Both the position numbers and the translations under genes were made by a program. Of a stretch of 64,000 nucleotides of DNA, positions 26,957 through 34,953 are shown in pieces. Each line of letters begins with the position of its first letter. Positions within the stretch are counted from its first letter, which is position 1. Origin of the DNA: Rhizobium sp. CIAT894 (GTDB lineage Bacteria; Pseudomonadota; Alphaproteobacteria; Rhizobiales; Rhizobiaceae); the NCBI RefSeq assembly GCF_000172795.2, contig NZ_CP020947.1:2607001-2671000 (forward strand), in the 5' to 3' direction. The notes under the pieces are model-generated. The model worked only from the letters and a program-made list of their open reading frames with translations. It was not told the DNA's origin and ran no database searches.

Positions 26957-27341
26957 ACTCTGCATGGCGGAGCGGGTAGCAGCGCTCGTTGACGACCATG
27001 GAAACTGCAATCATCTTTGCGTCGCGCATTCGCCGTTCGGGTTGGGCGAGTATGAAGCACAAAAACTCAGGCGATATGACCCTGACGCTTTCGCAAAGTT
27101 GGAGGCCGCAGGTTTAGTGACACATGAAGTCGAAGTGGAAGATTTTGAATCTGTCGGACAAAGGGTTGGCGCTTTAACTGCCATTAAAAACTTCAACGAC
27201 AGCAGCAGTGAGGATTTATATAAACATGCGATCGCTGTTCGACTACAACGCGTATTGTTAATCGCAAATGGCCATTCAAAAAGTGACGAAATAGAGCAAA
27301 TTAGCAACGTATTCGGAAACGAGTATCAGCGTTACGATTGA
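26940..27341 (+). CDS. unknown partner of the HTH-ImmA gene, 133 aa
   Basis: A soluble acidic protein whose ATG lies 17 bp inside the end of the HTH-ImmA gene, so translation is coupled. Visible pieces: LCMAERVAALVDDHGNCNHL, VAHSPFGLGEYEAQKLRRYD, VEVEDFESVGQRVGALTAIK, LYKHAIAVRLQRVLLIANGH. I do not recognise a family; two cysteines and several histidines at the N-terminus could bind metal. In comparable operons the second gene is often a toxin or the peptidase target, but nothing in this sequence proves either. The stop lies 22 bp before the IS66 left end, so the gene looks intact. Confidence 0.65.
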   Translation: MPSLFELCMAERVAALVDDHGNCNHLCVAHSPFGLGEYEAQKLRRYDPDAFAKLEAAGLVTHEVEVEDFESVGQRVGALTAIKNFNDSSSEDLYKHAIAVRLQRVLLIANGHSKSDEIEQISNVFGNEYQRYD

Positions 27342-27355
27342 AGCGATTTTTGCTA

Positions 27356-27363
27356 CCTACATC
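27356..27363. repeat. target site duplication of IS66, left copy
   Basis: CCTACATC directly before the left inverted repeat; identical to 30171-30178. Confidence 0.9.
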
Positions 27364-27407
27364 GTGAGCGTCCGGCGAATGCATTTTTGCGGTCTACGAG
27401 GCGCGTT

Positions 27408-27713
27408 TTAGAACTTGCGGCTTAGCTCATCGGCCATGATGCGCTCGATCATTTCGGGATCGCATTGTTCATCGACAAGGAACTGGCGGATTCCACCATC
27501 CCACGTCCGTATGTCGGCCAAGAGATCTCGAAGGTCGTCAATTCCATTTTCGGTCAGGCCTTTTGTGCCATCTTCACTGCCATCGCGGACATATATCAAT
27601 TCGCCCTCGGCGATATTGTCCGAGTTGGCGGTCACCTCCTCGATTAATTCGAGGTTCTCGCCGATCATGCCGGCGACTTCTTTCAGCGTATAGATGAACC
27701 TCGAGCGTGCCAT
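27408..27713 (-). CDS. IS66 passenger protein, 101 aa, unknown
   Basis: The ATG at 27713 shares its A with the tnpC stop (TGATG on the reverse strand), a tight translational coupling. The protein (ARSRFIYTLKEVAGMIGENL, ELIEEVTANSDNIAEGELIY, DDLRDLLADIRTWDGGIRQF) is acidic and helical without signal or TM. Such small genes after tnpC occur in some rhizobial IS66 members, but the role is unknown. The stop lies 44 bp inside the left IS end, so it belongs to the element. Confidence 0.7.
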   Translation of the reverse strand: MARSRFIYTLKEVAGMIGENLELIEEVTANSDNIAEGELIYVRDGSEDGTKGLTENGIDDLRDLLADIRTWDGGIRQFLVDEQCDPEMIERIMADELSRKF

Positions 27714-29290
27714 CACGCAGCCTCGTATCGGTCTTTCGCTGGCGCCCACTGCGACGGCAGCAGTTCCTCAAAGCGATCTTTGGGGTGATCCTGGATCCTG
27801 GTCAGGACGTCTGTGAGGTAGGTCTCGGGATTGTGGCCATGGAGTTTGGCCGTTTCTATAATGGTCAGGATGTTGGCGATGCGCTCGCCGCCTTTATCCG
27901 AGCCGGCAAATAGCCAGTTTTTTCTTCCGATTCCAAGCGGACGCATGGCTCGTTCAGCTATGTTGTTATCGATTTCGACACGGCCATCGTCGATGTAAAC
28001 GCTCAACGCTGTCCATCGCGAGAGGGCATATCGCATCGCTTCAGCCAGCTTCTGCTTCTGTGGCAGCGCCGAAAGCGTCTCTTCTATCCAGCGCTTGAGG
28101 TCCGCCAGAAGGGGCCTGGCGTGTTGCTGGCGCAGTGTACGCCGCTGGTCAGCCGACATGCCGCGGATACGATCCTCGATATCGTAGAGCGCACCGATGC
28201 GCGACAGCGCTTCGTCAGCGATCGGGGATGGCTTCAGCTTGATCACATCATGGAACTTGCGGCGCACATGCGCCATGCAGGCGGCCTCGACGATCTGGTT
28301 GCCGTAGAGCTTCTTATAGCCACCATAGCCATCCGCGTGCATCACGCCGCTGAAGGCAGCGAGATGGTCGGCCGGATGCGCGCCCTTGCGGTCGGGGCTA
28401 TAGTAGTAGGCAATGGCCCTTGGAGTGGGGTCTCGATAGCCGCTGCCATCGAAGACATAGACCCACACCCTGCCGGTTTTGGTCTTTCCTCGCCCAGGGT
28501 CGAGAACATCGACCGGGGTATCGTCCGTATGTATTCGGTCGACCGCCGCAATATGGGCCCTGATCAGCAAGACGAGTGGCGTCAGCAGAACGGACACACG
28601 GCCGACCCAGTCCGCCATGACAGAGCGGGAGATGTCTATTCCCAGCCGGTCGTACATCTCGGATAGGCGGTAGAGCGGGATGTGATCGTCGAATTTGGCG
28701 ACCATGATATGAGCGAGCAATCCCGGTCCGGGCTTGCCTCGCTCGATCGGCAAGGTCGGCATTTCGCCAGACACCGTCGTATCGCAGTCCCTGCAGATCA
28801 TGCGCTTTTCGATATGGCGGACAATCTTTACGGACGCCGGCACGTGCTCCATCACCTGGACCATCTTGTCAGCAGCCTTCAGGAACGATGTGCCACCACA
28901 GGTCGGACAATTGCAGGGTGCTGCATAGACCAGCTCTTCGGTTGGAAGACCATCCGGCAATGGTTTGCGCTTCGGCTTGTCTAGTGCGTCATCCAACTCC
29001 GGCAAAGGAGCTTTCCCGGAGCGCATCTCAGCCTCGGCACGGGAGGCCTCGATCTCCTCCAGCATCAGTTCAAATTGCTCGATCTTCCGGTCGATCTTTT
29101 CCGAAGAAGCGCCATGCTGCCGATGTCGGAGCAACTCCAGCTGCGCGCGCAGAAGCCCGATAATGGAGTCGCGCTTGCAGACTTCGGCTTCTTGGCTCTC
29201 AAGTTTCCCCGCCTGTTCAGCAACGAGCGCGCGCAATACAGATAGCTCGTCCTGACTGTCCAGCGGCGTTGTTTCCATGCCCGCATACAT
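27713..29290 (-). CDS. tnpC: IS66 transposase TnpC
   Basis: A 525-aa DDE transposase. Order: N-terminal leucine-rich coiled coil (about 10-60, VLRALVAEQAGKLESQEAEV), an HTH-like region with SSEKIDRKIEQFELML, a zinc-binding CNCPTCGG (with later CRDC), then the DDE domain: IHTDDTPVDVL (first Asp), VMHADGYGGYKKLY (second Asp) and RVEIDNNIAERAMRPLGIGR (Glu). The ending EELLPSQWAP is usual for the family. Open throughout and of normal length, so probably active. ATG 29290 or 29278 is the start. Confidence 0.95.
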   Translation of the reverse strand: MYAGMETTPLDSQDELSVLRALVAEQAGKLESQEAEVCKRDSIIGLLRAQLELLRHRQHGASSEKIDRKIEQFELMLEEIEASRAEAEMRSGKAPLPELDDALDKPKRKPLPDGLPTEELVYAAPCNCPTCGGTSFLKAADKMVQVMEHVPASVKIVRHIEKRMICRDCDTTVSGEMPTLPIERGKPGPGLLAHIMVAKFDDHIPLYRLSEMYDRLGIDISRSVMADWVGRVSVLLTPLVLLIRAHIAAVDRIHTDDTPVDVLDPGRGKTKTGRVWVYVFDGSGYRDPTPRAIAYYYSPDRKGAHPADHLAAFSGVMHADGYGGYKKLYGNQIVEAACMAHVRRKFHDVIKLKPSPIADEALSRIGALYDIEDRIRGMSADQRRTLRQQHARPLLADLKRWIEETLSALPQKQKLAEAMRYALSRWTALSVYIDDGRVEIDNNIAERAMRPLGIGRKNWLFAGSDKGGERIANILTIIETAKLHGHNPETYLTDVLTRIQDHPKDRFEELLPSQWAPAKDRYEAA

Positions 29291-29350
29291 AGCCGATTTG
29301 CGCCGGAAACGCTAGCATCATGCCCCGGATGTCCTTGCAAAATATAGCTT

Positions 29351-29698
29351 TTAACCCGTTCGACCGGGCGCGGAAGTCCACGCAGGTCGGCGCCAGTCGA
29401 TCCCCTCCACAAGCATCGAAAGCTGAGCCTGCGTCAGGGGCGCAACGCCATCTTTCGCCGTCGGCCAGGGAAAGTATCCGCGTTCCAAAATTTTGTAAAA
29501 CAGGCAGAACCCTTGGCCATCCCACCATAAAAGTTTGATCCGATCAGCGCGTTTTCCGCGGAAGCCGAAGATCGCGCCAGAACCCGGCGCCTCCTTTATG
29601 ACCGCCTCAACCAACGCCGACAGTCCATCAATGCCACGCCGCATGTCGGTCACTCCGCAGGCCAGATAAACCCGCACATTTCCAGAAGGCCCGATCAT
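29351..29698 (-). CDS. tnpB: IS66 accessory protein TnpB
   Basis: A 115-aa member of the IS66 Orf2 family, required with TnpA for efficient transposition. Diagnostic stretch: VYLACGVTDMRRGIDGLSAL, GFRGKRADRIKLLWWDGQGF, KILERGYFPWP. The ATG at 29698 overlaps the tnpA stop (ATGA), which gives coupled translation and fixes the start. Confidence 0.95.
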   Translation of the reverse strand: MIGPSGNVRVYLACGVTDMRRGIDGLSALVEAVIKEAPGSGAIFGFRGKRADRIKLLWWDGQGFCLFYKILERGYFPWPTAKDGVAPLTQAQLSMLVEGIDWRRPAWTSAPGRTG

Positions 29699-30081
29699 GC
29701 TGCCTCCACACAAGCAACAAGCGACGATAGCACTTCGAGATCCATGTCCGCTGCAATTCTCAGTAAGCGGCCATTCCTCAGGACGATTTCAACGTCTTTG
29801 CATCTCGACCGAGCATCGCTCCTCTTGGAACCGTCACTCACGCTCTCCGATGCTCCGATAAGCGACACCGGGATGAACGATGGGGTCTGTGGAGGGTTCA
29901 ATTCGGGTCGCGAGAACTTCTTTCGCCAAGCGTATATCTGTTGCGGAAGAACGTCGTGCCGGCGCGCTACATCCGAAACGCTGCCATCCACGCCGAACGC
30001 TTCTTGCAATATCAAAAGCTTCAGTTCAGTGGACCATCGACGTTGTCGCTCGGCACCCGTCAGGATCTCAACCTTGGCCAT
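29695..30081 (-). CDS. tnpA: IS66 accessory protein TnpA
   Basis: A 128-aa protein of the IS66 Orf1 type with an IS3/Tn3-like HTH: RRWSTELKLLILQEAFGVDG, SVSDVARRHDVLPQQIYAWR, KKF. The C-terminal half ends with the family's LRNGRLLRIAADMDLEVLSS segment. First gene of the element; its promoter lies in the right end (30082-30170). Confidence 0.93.
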   Translation of the reverse strand: MAKVEILTGAERQRRWSTELKLLILQEAFGVDGSVSDVARRHDVLPQQIYAWRKKFSRPELNPPQTPSFIPVSLIGASESVSDGSKRSDARSRCKDVEIVLRNGRLLRIAADMDLEVLSSLVACVEAA

Positions 30082-30170
30082 TCATACCCTGTTACGTCAC
30101 AAATGAATCATCTGTGTCGTAACTTGCGCCAATTCCGCGCCGAACCAAAATCCGCTCACCGGACGCTCAC

Positions 30171-30178
30171 CCTACATC
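30171..30178. repeat. target site duplication of IS66, right copy
   Basis: CCTACATC directly after the right inverted repeat; identical to 27356-27363. Confidence 0.9.
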
Positions 30179-30203
30179 CTTGGCTTGACCTATACATATC
30201 GCA

Positions 30204-30464
30204 TTGGCCGCTTCTTGGTATCGGACGACTGTTGCTGATGCAGCGCTGCTGCAGGCAATCTACAATTACGATGCCGACAGCGCCGAGGGCGACGGCCTTC
30301 GCCCTAAATCAGTTTTCTTCATCCTCGTAGACGACCGGGCCGAGCTTGAGGTGGAGTTTCGCATCGGCGAAAAGGTGACGCTCTATTATTCGCTGGCGAA
30401 GGAGCATGGCGGCTGGAGGGTGGAAGAATCGCCGACCAGCAGGGCGAGGAGCCACGGAGTTTGA
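30204..30464 (+). pseudogene. decayed paralogue of the DUF3828 gene at 30998
   Basis: The frame encodes ALLQAIYNYDADSAEGDGL, SVFFILVDDRAELEVEFRIG, EKVTLYYSLAKEHGGWRVEE. These match ALLKALYSYNTDNSDAEAP, SIFF and LLDDKAEVEVQFENGEEVTL FY of the intact gene, but about 55 residues between SIFF and ILLDD are missing and there is no signal peptide or start. The IS66 element lies 33 bp upstream, yet the loss of the 5' end is not explained by the IS alone, because its target site is intact. Confidence 0.65.
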
Positions 30465-30532
30465 GTGGGCTGCGGGGTGATGAATAGTGAGGGTATAGCC
30501 TGTCCACGCCCGCTGAACGAAGGCAACCGCCC

Positions 30533-30919
30533 ATGCTAAAACTGCGCATCGATCCCTTCCCCGCCTCGGCCGAACTGGACGCCCTCTTTTCCGCCGCCTG
30601 GGGCAGCCCGCACAGCCGGGATTTCACCGCCATCCTCTCCCGCAGCCTCGCCCATATCGGCGCCTATCACGACAACAGGCTCGTCGGCTTCATCAACGTC
30701 GCTTGGGATGGCGGCATTCATGCCTTCCTCCTCGACACCTCAGTTCATCCCGAGATGCGTAGGCAGGGGATCGCCACGCTGCTGGTCAGGGAAGCGATGA
30801 AAGTTGCCCGCGAGCGCGGCGCCAAATGGCTGCATGTCGATTTCGAACCGCACCTGATCGGCTTCTACCGCGCCTGCGGATTTACCCCCACCGCGGCGGG
30901 CCTCATCAAGCTCGCATGA
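30533..30919 (+). CDS. GNAT family N-acetyltransferase
   Basis: A 128-aa acetyl-CoA dependent transferase. HAFLLDTSVHPEMRRQGIAT and LLVREAMKVARERGAKWLHV form the acetyl-CoA binding A motif (RRQGIA), and LIGFYRACGFTPTAAGLIKL the B motif at the end. It lacks a tell-tale substrate domain. ATG 30533 after CGCCC; the neighbouring gene on the same strand starts 78 bp downstream. Confidence 0.88.
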   Translation: MLKLRIDPFPASAELDALFSAAWGSPHSRDFTAILSRSLAHIGAYHDNRLVGFINVAWDGGIHAFLLDTSVHPEMRRQGIATLLVREAMKVARERGAKWLHVDFEPHLIGFYRACGFTPTAAGLIKLA

Positions 30920-30997
30920 GCCCGAGGCCCCAAAAAATGCAGCTCCACCTCGACACCCGTTTCGGTTATGATTTCTCGTCATCCGAGGAGAGCCCGC

Positions 30998-31465
30998 ATG
31001 CGCCTGCCCAAATTCATCCTGGCCCTTGCCATCTCAACGCTCGCAGCTTTGCCCGCATCGGCCGAGACCTACAAGACACCGAAGGCGCTGCTCAAGGCTC
31101 TCTACAGTTACAACACCGACAACAGCGACGCCGAGGCGCCCTCGCCTTACTCGATCTTCTTCTCCGACCATCTCAATGAGCTCCTCCAGGCCGACCTCGA
31201 CAACACACCCGAGGGCGATGTCGGCGCGATCGACTTCGATCCCGTCATCGCGGGCCAGGATGGCACGGCGAGCGACGTCAGGATCGGCCAGCCCATCCTG
31301 CTTGACGACAAGGCCGAGGTGGAGGTGCAGTTCGAAAACGGCGAAGAGGTGACGCTCTTCTACACGCTGGTGCGGCAACACGGCGGCTGGAAGGTCGACG
31401 ACATCGCCAACCAGAAGGGGGATAATCCGTGGAGCCTCAGCGCGTTGCTGGGGGATGCGCAGTAG
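30998..31465 (+). CDS. secreted DUF3828-like protein, 155 aa
   Basis: Signal peptide MRLPKFILALAISTLAALPA then SAETYKTPKALLKALYSYN. The domain continues with SIFFSDHLNELLQADLDN, GAIDFDPVIAGQDGTASDVR and VEVQFENGEEVTLFYTLVRQ then HGGWKVDDI, the layout of DUF3828 (NTF2-like, periplasmic). ATG 30998 follows GAGGAGAGCCC; the upstream frame is not signal-like. Function unknown. A broken copy lies 0.5 kb upstream. Confidence 0.75.
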   Translation: MRLPKFILALAISTLAALPASAETYKTPKALLKALYSYNTDNSDAEAPSPYSIFFSDHLNELLQADLDNTPEGDVGAIDFDPVIAGQDGTASDVRIGQPILLDDKAEVEVQFENGEEVTLFYTLVRQHGGWKVDDIANQKGDNPWSLSALLGDAQ

Positions 31466-31490
31466 ACGATTGTCGATGGCTCCAAGAGCA

Positions 31491-31537
31491 GCCCTCATGG
31501 TGAGGAGGCCCGAAGGGCCGTCTCGAACCACGAGGGC
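31491..31537. repeat. type B repeat
   Basis: GCCCTCATGGTGAGGAGGCC, CGAAGGGCCGTCTCGAACCA, CGAGGGC. Inverse of the copy at 5550. Confidence 0.7.
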
Positions 31538-31594
31538 GGGCGTGGAAACCTCTGATGCACCGCATCCAGAATCGAGGCGATGGCGTCCGTGGCC

Positions 31595-31649
31595 GCCCTC
31601 GTCTTTCGAGGCTTCAGCCTTTGGCTTCCGCACCTCAAGATGAGGCGGA
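31595..31649. repeat. type A repeat, divergent copy
   Basis: GCCCTCGTCTTTCGAGGCTT ... CCGCACCTCAAGATGAGGCGG. Lies between two type B copies in a 577-base gene-free stretch (31466-32042). Confidence 0.6.
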
Positions 31650-31720
31650 GCGAGGGCGGCGCCAAAGGCACTGGACCTGCCAGGGCTACCCCCACCACCG
31701 ACACCAACCCACCCGGCCAT

Positions 31721-31770
31721 CCACCCTCGTGGTTCGAGACGAACCTGGGGATCTCCTCACCATAAGGGCT
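31721..31770. repeat. type B repeat
   Basis: CCACCCTCGTGGTTCGAGAC ... ATCTCCTCACCATAAGGGC. Opposite orientation to the copy at 31491. Confidence 0.65.
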
Positions 31771-32042
31771 GATTGGTGCACCGAAGCAGCAGGCGCCGCC
31801 CGACGACAAAATCCATGCCCGGCCACCGAATCCGCCCCTCATCCCGTTTCGGCACGGAATCTCGCTATGGCACAGCTATGCAAGGAACCGCTAACTTTTC
31901 CTCAAGTATCTGAATCTTCGGCATTTCCTGACATAGATGCAGACATGCCAAAATAATCCCGCTTGCTTTTTGCCCGAAAAGCTGGCACCAATTCGCCTAC
32001 TCGGGCATTTGCATGCCGGTGACTGGACTGATGTGGTAATCC

Positions 32043-32212
32043 CTTCCGTTTGGAAGGCGGCGCGGGACTACCCGCCTACGTAGACGTTCTTTCCCCGTAC
32101 GTGACTTCTCCGACTGACCCTTCGTCCCAATCGATCGGGGCGAAAGCTAAAGCCGTCCGCTTCCTCTCGGGGGCGCGGATACTACACAGACTAAGGGAAA
32201 AGGACGATCCCA
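32043..32212 (+). promoter_or_regulatory. structured 5' leader of the cold-shock gene
   Basis: Hairpins CTTCC-GTTT-GGAAG and GCGGG-ACTA-CCCGC follow each other from 32044, then a pyrimidine-rich stretch and the ribosome site before ATG 32213. Long structured leaders are known for cold-shock genes; that this one acts as a thermosensor is inferred. Confidence 0.4.
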
Positions 32213-32425
32213 ATGGCCACCAAGGGCACCGTAAAATTCTTCAACCAGGACAAGGGTTTTGGTTTCATCACGCCGGACGGCGGCGCAAAGGACGTTTTCG
32301 TCCATATCTCTGCGCTGCAGGCTTCTGGCATCCAGTCGCTGCGCGAAGGCCAGCAGGTTACCTTCGACACCGAGCCGGACCGCATGGGCAAGGGCCCGAA
32401 GGCCGTCAACATCTCGGCTTCGTAA
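32213..32425 (+). CDS. cspA: cold-shock protein, CspA family
   Basis: A 70-aa single cold-shock domain, an RNA chaperone that melts mRNA structure. RNP1 is KGFGFITPD (residues 15-23) and RNP2 VFVHISAL (28-35), after the [12 protein letters not shown] opening strand. Length and motifs are full. Rhizobia carry several copies, so the gene number is not certain. It has a long leader upstream and a clear terminator downstream, so it is monocistronic. Confidence 0.93.
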   Translation: MATKGTVKFFNQDKGFGFITPDGGAKDVFVHISALQASGIQSLREGQQVTFDTEPDRMGKGPKAVNISAS

Positions 32426-32451
32426 GTCAGATTTCCGCTTCGGCGGTATGG

Positions 32452-32475
32452 ACGGCGCTCCGCAAGGGGCGCCGT
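32452..32475 (+). terminator. rho-independent terminator of the cold-shock gene
   Basis: ACGGCGCTCC-GCAA-GGGGCGCCGT: a 10-bp stem closed by a GCAA (GNRA) tetraloop, then TTCTGTTT. Confidence 0.8.
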
Positions 32476-32607
32476 TTCTGTTTGCGGCGGGAGCGTCATT
32501 TGTCGATCGCACCGCCAGATGTTATATGCGCGCTTGATGAATGATCCCGCCCCGCGGCGGCGCGGCACCCTTGCGGCGCCCAGAGAACAACGAATAATGG
32601 AACGTCG

Positions 32608-33609
32608 ATGACGCAGAAGAGCCCGATTTTTGCGGTCGCCCCGATGATCGACTGGACGGATCGGCATTGCCGCTATTTTCACCGCCAGATCAGCCGGCAG
32701 GCGCTGCTCTATACCGAGATGGTGGTGGCCGATGCGATCATCCACGGTCCGCGCGACCGGCTGCTCGGCCATGACGCGGCCGAGCATCCGCTGGCGCTGC
32801 AGCTCGGCGGCTCGGACCCGGCAAAGCTTGCCGAGGCGGTGAAGCTTGCCGAGCCCTACGGCTATGACGAGATCAACCTCAATGTCGGCTGCCCCTCCGA
32901 CCGCGTGCAGTCGGGCACCTTCGGCGCCTGCCTGATGCTGACGCCGAAGACGGTGGCGGAATGCATCGCAGCGATGAAGGCGGTCGCAACCGTGCCGGTG
33001 ACGGTGAAATGCCGGATCGGCGTCGACGAGCAGGAGCCGGAGCAGGCGCTGCCGGAGCTGATCAGCCACGTCCTCGATGCCGGCGCCGACGCGATATGGA
33101 TCCATGCCCGCAAGGCCTGGCTGAAGGGCTTGAGCCCGAAAGAGAATCGCGAGATCCCGCCGCTCGACTACGAGATCGTCTACCGGATGAAACAGCGCTG
33201 GCCCGATGTCTTCATCGGCATCAACGGCGGCGTCCGCACGCTGGATGAAGCCGCAGCCCATCTCGAACAGGTCGACGGCGTCATGCTGGGCCGCGCCGCC
33301 TATCAGAATGCCGCAATCCTTGCCGAGGTCGACCAGCGCTTCTTCGGCGCGCCGGCGGCCGAACCCGACTGGAAAGCCCTGCGCGATCGGATGATGACCT
33401 ATGCAGAACGCCACATCGCGGCCGGCGGCCGGCTGCAGCATGTGGCCCGCCACATGGTCGGCCTCTTCACCGGCCTGCCCGGCGCCAGGCGCTACCGCCA
33501 GATCCTCTCGACCGACGCGGCGAAAGGCGGCGCCGGGCCGGAGGTGCTGGCGGCGGCCTTTGCCGCTGTGGATTTTTCGGGGACGGAGCAGGAGGCGGTC
33601 AGCGCCTGA
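32608..33609 (+). CDS. dusA: tRNA-dihydrouridine(20/20a) synthase DusA
   Basis: A 333-aa flavoprotein that reduces uridine 20/20a in the tRNA D-loop with NADPH. Diagnostic order: FAVAPMIDWTDRHCRYFHR, LLYTEMVVADAI, LALQLGGSDPAKLAEA, the catalytic-Cys segment EINLNVGCPSDRVQSGTFGA, VKCRIGVDEQEPEQALPELI, IWIHARKAWLKGLSPKENRE and the FMN-phosphate site DGVMLGRAAYQNA. The C-terminal helical domain (RHMVGLFTGLPGARRYRQIL) is the DusA type rather than DusB/C. ATG 32608 fits the family start. Convergent with the protease gene. Confidence 0.93.
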   Translation: MTQKSPIFAVAPMIDWTDRHCRYFHRQISRQALLYTEMVVADAIIHGPRDRLLGHDAAEHPLALQLGGSDPAKLAEAVKLAEPYGYDEINLNVGCPSDRVQSGTFGACLMLTPKTVAECIAAMKAVATVPVTVKCRIGVDEQEPEQALPELISHVLDAGADAIWIHARKAWLKGLSPKENREIPPLDYEIVYRMKQRWPDVFIGINGGVRTLDEAAAHLEQVDGVMLGRAAYQNAAILAEVDQRFFGAPAAEPDWKALRDRMMTYAERHIAAGGRLQHVARHMVGLFTGLPGARRYRQILSTDAAKGGAGPEVLAAAFAAVDFSGTEQEAVSA

Positions 33610-33627
33610 CGGTGCGTGATGTCCCTG

Positions 33628-34587
33628 TCATGACGTCCGCGCCATCGGCAGCAAGGTCTTCTTCTCGATCCGGCCAGCCACCGAAAACACCAGGATCTCC
33701 GTCTCCCTGCCGATCCGGCTGCCATCCATCAATCGGACGATATCATCGACGCCGCCGACCGGGCTGCCGTCGATGGCGAGGATATAATCGCCCTCCTGCA
33801 GCCCTCCCTTTGCCGCCGGCCCTTCCGGCTCGACCCAGCGCACGCGAACGGATGTCGTCTGCACCGTGCCCGCCGCCAGCGCCACCCGGCGCGGCAGCAC
33901 AATTGTATCGCCTGATATACCGATAAAGGCACGCCTCACCTGCCCGTAGCGAAGAATCTCCGAAACCACGAAATTGGCCGTATTCGACGCCACGGCGAAG
34001 GCGATGCTCTGCGCGCCCTGAATGACGGCGGTATTGACGCCGATGACCTCCCCGCCTGACGACACCAGCGGCCCGCCCGAATTGCCGGGATTGAGTGCCG
34101 CGTCGGTCTGGATGACATCCTCCATCAGCCGGCCGCTGGCTGCCCGCATTGACCGGCCGAGCGCCGAGACGATGCCGGCGGTGACAGTCCATTCGAAACC
34201 GAGCGGGTTTCCGATCGCTATGGCGATATGGCCTCTGCGCAGGCGCTGGGAATCCCCGAGCTTCGCCCAGGCGCCGGTGCCGGTATTGGCGCGAATGAGA
34301 GCGATATCGGTATCGATATCGCGGCCGAGCACCCGGCCCTCGGTGACGAAGCCATCGGGCGTGGTGATGCGAACGGCCTTGGCGTCGTCGACGACATGGC
34401 TGTTGGTGATGATCAGACCGTCAGGGGAAATGGCGAAGCCCGACCCGTGCCCCTGCCGGCCACCCACCCTCTCGATGCGGCTGACCGCCGGCCCGACGAT
34501 GTCGACTGCTGCTGCGATCGATTGCGAATAGGCATCGATCAGCGCCCCCTCATTTTGAGGCACTATCTCCTTGTCCATATAACCCAT
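33628..34587 (-). CDS. trypsin-like serine protease with PDZ domain (S1C/HtrA type)
   Basis: A 319-aa protein. The triad is complete: His in IITNSHVVDDA, Asp in DIDTDIALIRA, Ser in LNPGNSGGPLVSSGG. A C-terminal PDZ-like domain (EGPAAKGGLQEGDYILAIDG) follows. Unlike DegP it has no signal peptide or TM, so a cytosolic location or export by another route is implied. Its N-terminus is short. ATG 34587 with GAGGA eight bases upstream was chosen over the TTG at 34608. Substrate unknown. The 366-base spacer upstream (34588-34953) holds only a 28-codon ORF (34828-34914) I do not trust. Confidence 0.87.
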   Translation of the reverse strand: MGYMDKEIVPQNEGALIDAYSQSIAAAVDIVGPAVSRIERVGGRQGHGSGFAISPDGLIITNSHVVDDAKAVRITTPDGFVTEGRVLGRDIDTDIALIRANTGTGAWAKLGDSQRLRRGHIAIAIGNPLGFEWTVTAGIVSALGRSMRAASGRLMEDVIQTDAALNPGNSGGPLVSSGGEVIGVNTAVIQGAQSIAFAVASNTANFVVSEILRYGQVRRAFIGISGDTIVLPRRVALAAGTVQTTSVRVRWVEPEGPAAKGGLQEGDYILAIDGSPVGGVDDIVRLMDGSRIGRETEILVFSVAGRIEKKTLLPMARTS

Positions 34588-34953
34588 GATCTGGTCCTCA
34601 GGCGGCAAACGGCCGTCCCGCCGCCGGCGAAGCGGCCGCGGTTGCGACAGTTCGCCATGGTGATGATGTGTAGTGGGTTAGATGGTTGGGCGATGAACCG
34701 CGTTCAAGGGCGCGCCGGCGGCGCCGTCTGCCGCGGCGTCCTGTAACGCATCGACCAGCAATGTCCGGCTGTGGTCTGGCCTCATTATAAAATTCTGTTA
34801 TGTGAATTGAATATAAAGATTAGCTTGATGACGACATCCGCATATTCCAACCTAGCCGCGCGCAGCGGTGCCTATCGCCTTGCCGATTTTGCCGGCAACG
34901 GCACAAACTTCTGACCGCTTTAGCCCAACCCAACCCCATCGAGGAGCCCAGAG

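Larger units (their letters stand above)
27364..30170 (-). mobile_element. complete IS66-family insertion sequence
   Basis: A 2807-bp element with terminal inverted repeats: GTGAGCGTCCGG opens both ends (left 27364-27387, right 30147-30170 reversed; 24 bp with 4 mismatches), and perfect 8-bp target duplications (CCTACATC) flank it. It carries tnpA, tnpB and tnpC in the usual IS66 order on the reverse strand plus a small passenger gene after tnpC. All three transposition genes are open, and tnpA-tnpB overlap by ATGA. The exact target duplication implies a fairly recent insertion by true transposition. Confidence 0.95.

Noticed and set aside
30171..30240. Disruption of the DUF3828 paralogue by the IS66
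   Set aside because: The gene's first half is missing on the other side of the IS as well, and the target site is intact, so the IS did not split it.
32191..33453. 420-aa reverse frame opposite cspA and dusA
   Set aside because: Covers two well-supported genes on the other strand and has no motif.
34828..34914. 28-codon ORF upstream of the hydrolase gene
   Set aside because: Too short and without a ribosome site to support as a gene.
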